Shown here: piece by piece, positions 60,923-64,000 of the stretch
How positions within the stretch are numbered: the first letter of the stretch is position 1
Layout of the letters: each line of letters opens with the position of its first letter
Notes under the pieces: generated by a model
What the model was told of the DNA's origin: nothing
Databases searched by the model: none
What the model saw: the letters and a program-made list of their open reading frames with translations, nothing else
NCBI RefSeq assembly: GCF_000155975.1
Contig: NZ_GG730299.1
Span: 2,493,740 to 2,557,739, forward strand
Direction of reading: 5' to 3'
Source of the DNA: Citrobacter youngae ATCC 29220
Lineage (GTDB): Bacteria > Pseudomonadota > Gammaproteobacteria > Enterobacterales > Enterobacteriaceae
Length of the DNA: 64,000 nt
Made by a program: the position numbers and the translations under genes

Positions 60923-61077
60923 ATTCCAGGCCAGGAAAAACAGATAACAGTCACGAATATATCGCTATAAGACATAACCACACTCTTTGCATTGTTTCTC
61001 CCCTCTAATCGGATACGCTTTGCCACATTCTTGCTGGCGGCGTGCGCCAGAACTCAACGGGAGAAGAAACGCGTGTT

Positions 61078-62205
61078 ATGAATACGAATAATGAGGAGAC
61101 CTTTTATCAAGCGATGCGCCGGAAGGGAGTGAGCCGACGCAGTTTTCTCAAATATTGTAGCCTCGCCGCAACATCGCTGGGTTTAGGGGCAGGAATGACG
61201 CCCAGAATCGCCTGGGCGCTGGAAAACAAACCCCGGATCCCGGTGGTGTGGATCCACGGTCTGGAATGCACCTGCTGCACCGAATCGTTTATCCGCTCCT
61301 CTCACCCACTCGCCAAAGACGTCATCCTCTCTCTGATTTCCCTCGATTACGACGACACGCTGATGGCCGCCGCCGGAACGCAGGCCGAAGAGGTATTTGA
61401 AGACATTTTACGCCAGTACCACGGCAGATATATTCTGGCCGTCGAAGGTAATCCTCCGCTGGGCGAACAAGGGATGTTCTGCATCAGCAGCGGGCGACCC
61501 TTTATAGAGAAACTCAAAAGAGCCGCCGCTGGCGCCAGCGCGATTATCGCCTGGGGCACCTGTGCCTCCTGGGGCTGCGTGCAGGCTGCCCGGCCTAATC
61601 CAACCCAGGCAACCCCGATCGATAAAGTCATCACCGACAAGCCGATCGTGAAAGTCCCCGGCTGCCCGCCGATTCCTGATGTTATGAGCGCCATCATTAC
61701 CTACATGGTCACCTTCGATCGTCTGCCGGAACTCGACCGTCTGGGGCGTCCGCAGATGTTCTACGGCCAGCGTATTCACGACAAATGCTACCGCCGCGCC
61801 CACTTTGACGCCGGGGAGTTCGTGGAAAGCTGGGACGATGACGCCGCCCGCAAAGGCTATTGCCTGTACAAAATGGGCTGTAAAGGGCCAACCACCTACA
61901 ACGCCTGCTCCACCACCCGCTGGAATGGCGGCGTTTCCTTCCCCATCCAGTCCGGCCACGGTTGTCTGGGATGTTCGGAAAACGGCTTCTGGGATCGCGG
62001 TTCGTTCTATAGCCGCGTGGTCGATATTCCACAGATCGGGACACATTCAACCGCCGATACCGTCGGCCTCACCGCGCTTGGCGTCGTGGCTGCCGGTATC
62101 GGCGTCCACGCTGTCGCCAGCGCCGTCAACCAACACAACCGCCACAAACAGCAATTAGCCGACGCCGGACAACAGTCGTCAGACCATAAGGATAAACAGG
62201 CATGA
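61078..62205 (+). CDS. hyaA: HyaA, hydrogenase-1 small subunit
   Basis: Periplasm-facing iron-sulfur subunit of an uptake [NiFe] hydrogenase, 375 residues. A Tat signal ([20 protein letters not shown]) precedes the mature start. The proximal cluster has the extra cysteines of oxygen-tolerant enzymes (CTCCTES, and TCASWGC later). A C-terminal membrane helix ([20 protein letters not shown]) anchors it. ATG 61078 gives a start close to E. coli HyaA; 12 codons upstream are possible but not needed. HyaB overlaps its stop (ATGA). Confidence 0.95.
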   Translation: MNTNNEETFYQAMRRKGVSRRSFLKYCSLAATSLGLGAGMTPRIAWALENKPRIPVVWIHGLECTCCTESFIRSSHPLAKDVILSLISLDYDDTLMAAAGTQAEEVFEDILRQYHGRYILAVEGNPPLGEQGMFCISSGRPFIEKLKRAAAGASAIIAWGTCASWGCVQAARPNPTQATPIDKVITDKPIVKVPGCPPIPDVMSAIITYMVTFDRLPELDRLGRPQMFYGQRIHDKCYRRAHFDAGEFVESWDDDAARKGYCLYKMGCKGPTTYNACSTTRWNGGVSFPIQSGHGCLGCSENGFWDRGSFYSRVVDIPQIGTHSTADTVGLTALGVVAAGIGVHAVASAVNQHNRHKQQLADAGQQSSDHKDKQA

Positions 62206-63995
62206 GCACTTCGTATCAAACCCAGGGATATACCTTAAACAATGCCGGTCGCCGTCTGGTTGTGGATCCCATCACCCGCATTGAAGGCCATATGCGTTGT
62301 GAAGTGAACATTGATGAGCAGAACATCATCACCAACGCCGTTTCCTGCGGCACCATGTTCCGCGGGCTGGAGATCATTTTGCAGGGGCGCGACCCGCGCG
62401 ATGCCTGGGCGTTTGTCGAGCGTATCTGCGGGGTGTGCACCGGCGTTCATGCGCTCGCCTCGGTCTATGCCATTGAAGATGCCATTGGCATCAAGGTGCC
62501 CGACAACGCCAATATCATTCGCAATATCATGTTGGCCACGCTGTGGTGCCACGACCACCTGGTACACTTTTACCAGTTAGCCGGTATGGACTGGATTGAC
62601 GTCCTGAACGCCCTGAAAGCGGATCCGCGCGCAACATCGCAGCTGGCGCAGAGCCTTTCTGCCTGGCCGATGTCCTCGCCAGGCTACTTCTTTGACGTCC
62701 AAAATCGGCTGAAGAAATTTGTTGAAGGCGGTCAGTTGGGGATTTTCCGCAACGGTTATTGGGGACATCCGCAGTACAAGCTATCGCCAGAGGCCAACCT
62801 GATGGGCTTTGCCCATTATCTGGAAGCGCTCGATTTTCAGCGCGAGATTATCAAAATCCATACGGTGTTTGGCGGTAAGAATCCGCATCCCAACTGGATT
62901 GTCGGCGGTATGCCGTGCGCGATTAATATCGATCAGAGCGGCGCGGTAGGCGCGGTCGATATGGAACGTCTGAACCTGGTGCAGTCAATCATCAGCCGCA
63001 CCGCTGATTTCATCAACAACGTCATGGTGCCTGACGCATTGGCTATCGGTCAGTTCAATAAGCCCTGGAGCCAGATTGGCGCCGGGCTTTCTGATAAATG
63101 CGTTTTGAGCTACGGCGCGTTCCCGGATATCGCCAATGACTTCAGCGACAAAAGCCTGTTGATGCCTGGCGGCGCGGTGATTAACGGTGATTTTAACAAC
63201 GTGCTGCCCGTGGACCTCGCCGATCGGCAGCAAATTCAGGAGTTTGTCGATCATGCCTGGTACCGTTACCCGGACGATCAATTAGGTCGTCATCCGTTCG
63301 AAGGCATTACTGAACCCTGGTATAACCCGGGCGATGTCAAAGGCAGCGATACCGATATCCAGCAGCTCAACGAGCAGGAACGCTACTCGTGGATTAAAGC
63401 CCCGCGCTGGCGGGGACACGCCATGGAAGTTGGACCGTTAGCGCGTACGCTGATTGCCTATCACAAAGGGGATGCCGCCACGATTGAATCCGTGGATCGC
63501 ATGATGTCCGCCCTCAAGCTACCGCTGTCGGGTATGCAATCAACGCTGGGGCGAATTCTGTGCCGCGCGCACGAAGCCCAGTGGGCCGTGAGCAAGCTGC
63601 AATATTTCTTCGACAAGCTGATGACCAACCTGAAAAACGGCAACCTGGCCACCGCAAATACCGAAAAATGGGAGCCTGAAAGCTGGCCGCAGCACTGCCG
63701 CGGGATCGGTTTTACCGAAGCGCCGCGCGGAGCATTAGGCCACTGGGCATCGATTCGCGACCAGAAGATCGACTTGTATCAGTGCGTGGTGCCGACCACC
63801 TGGAACGCCAGCCCGCGCGATCCGAAAGGACAAATTGGCGCCTACGAGGCGGCGTTGATGGGCACCCAAATGGCGATACCGGATCAACCTCTGGAGATCC
63901 TGCGCACCTTGCACAGCTTCGACCCCTGCCTGGCATGTTCAACCCACGTCCTCGGCGACGACGGCAGCGAACTTATCGCAGTCCAGGTTCGCTAA
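62202..63995 (+). CDS. hyaB: HyaB, hydrogenase-1 large subunit
   Basis: Catalytic nickel-iron subunit of 597 residues. The N-terminal active-site Cys pair is RICGVCTG and the C-terminal pair is DPCLACSTH. The last 15 residues ([15 protein letters not shown]) after this His are the extension removed by the HyaD protease during maturation. The gene is complete and ends five bases before the window edge; hyaC and accessory genes are expected next. The pair oxidises hydrogen and passes electrons to a cytochrome. Confidence 0.96.
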   Translation: MSTSYQTQGYTLNNAGRRLVVDPITRIEGHMRCEVNIDEQNIITNAVSCGTMFRGLEIILQGRDPRDAWAFVERICGVCTGVHALASVYAIEDAIGIKVPDNANIIRNIMLATLWCHDHLVHFYQLAGMDWIDVLNALKADPRATSQLAQSLSAWPMSSPGYFFDVQNRLKKFVEGGQLGIFRNGYWGHPQYKLSPEANLMGFAHYLEALDFQREIIKIHTVFGGKNPHPNWIVGGMPCAINIDQSGAVGAVDMERLNLVQSIISRTADFINNVMVPDALAIGQFNKPWSQIGAGLSDKCVLSYGAFPDIANDFSDKSLLMPGGAVINGDFNNVLPVDLADRQQIQEFVDHAWYRYPDDQLGRHPFEGITEPWYNPGDVKGSDTDIQQLNEQERYSWIKAPRWRGHAMEVGPLARTLIAYHKGDAATIESVDRMMSALKLPLSGMQSTLGRILCRAHEAQWAVSKLQYFFDKLMTNLKNGNLATANTEKWEPESWPQHCRGIGFTEAPRGALGHWASIRDQKIDLYQCVVPTTWNASPRDPKGQIGAYEAALMGTQMAIPDQPLEILRTLHSFDPCLACSTHVLGDDGSELIAVQVR

Positions 63996-64000
63996 GCGTT

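Overview
The window reads as chromosomal DNA of an enterobacterium, most likely Citrobacter or a close relative. The evidence is protein-level resemblance, recalled from memory, to E. coli and Salmonella products (TauA, MmuM, Mhp, LacIZ, Prp, YahN/YahO, YccM, Puu, HyaAB). A FoxA-type siderophore receptor near yahN and prp recalls Salmonella. An afuABC sugar-phosphate importer beside uhpABC-like genes is known from C. rodentium. No tRNA, rRNA, CRISPR array, prophage or complete insertion sequence was seen.

Layout. 1-367: 5' end of tauA. 696-8481: a six-gene module of a UhpA/UhpB-like two-component system, a UhpC-like receptor broken by an in-frame amber codon, and AfuABC. 8571-9503: mmuM. 9627-18192: the mhp 3-phenylpropionate catabolic operon (mhpABCDFE plus mhpT) with its divergent activator mhpR. 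18301-21767: small accessory genes (VOC protein, cold-shock-domain protein, ymjA, MBL-fold hydrolase with a GlxA-type regulator). 21919-26200: lacI and lacZ with three recognisable lac operators but no lacY or lacA. 26695-34150: the prpBCDE methylcitrate operon and divergent sigma-54 activator prpR. 34183-38472: yahO, a DKNYY-like repeat protein, yahN and a globin-coupled diguanylate cyclase. 38841-46150: yccM, a lipoprotein gene whose 3' end has been amplified into a tandem array of about 116-bp units, foxA, an AraC-type regulator and a chemoreceptor. 46397-47290: two low-GC genes of unknown function. 47587-50201: a DcuC-type transporter overlapping a peptidase T gene. 50202-51467: a 1.27-kb AT-rich gap with a good small-RNA candidate. 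51468-53101: yjhX, yjhP and a DJ-1/PfpI protein. 53251-60869: the puu putrescine genes (puuP, puuA, puuDRCB; no puuE). 61078-63995: hyaA and hyaB, the start of a hydrogenase-1 operon.

How the genes work together. Most of the window is catabolic: aromatic acids to pyruvate, succinate and acetyl-CoA (mhp), propionate through methylcitrate (prp), lactose hydrolysis (lacZ), putrescine to gamma-aminobutyrate (puu) and sugar phosphates (afu). Most are regulated by an adjacent specific regulator (UhpA-like, MhpR, LacI, PrpR, PuuR, AraC-type). The order mhpR-lacI-lacZ-prpEDCB-prpR-yahO-yahN follows E. coli, except that lacYA, cyn and cod are missing between lacZ and prpE. The most unusual points are the nonsense-interrupted uhpC-like gene, the near-ideal upstream lac operator, the 116-bp tandem array, the small-RNA candidate and a seven-codon leader peptide coupled to yccM.
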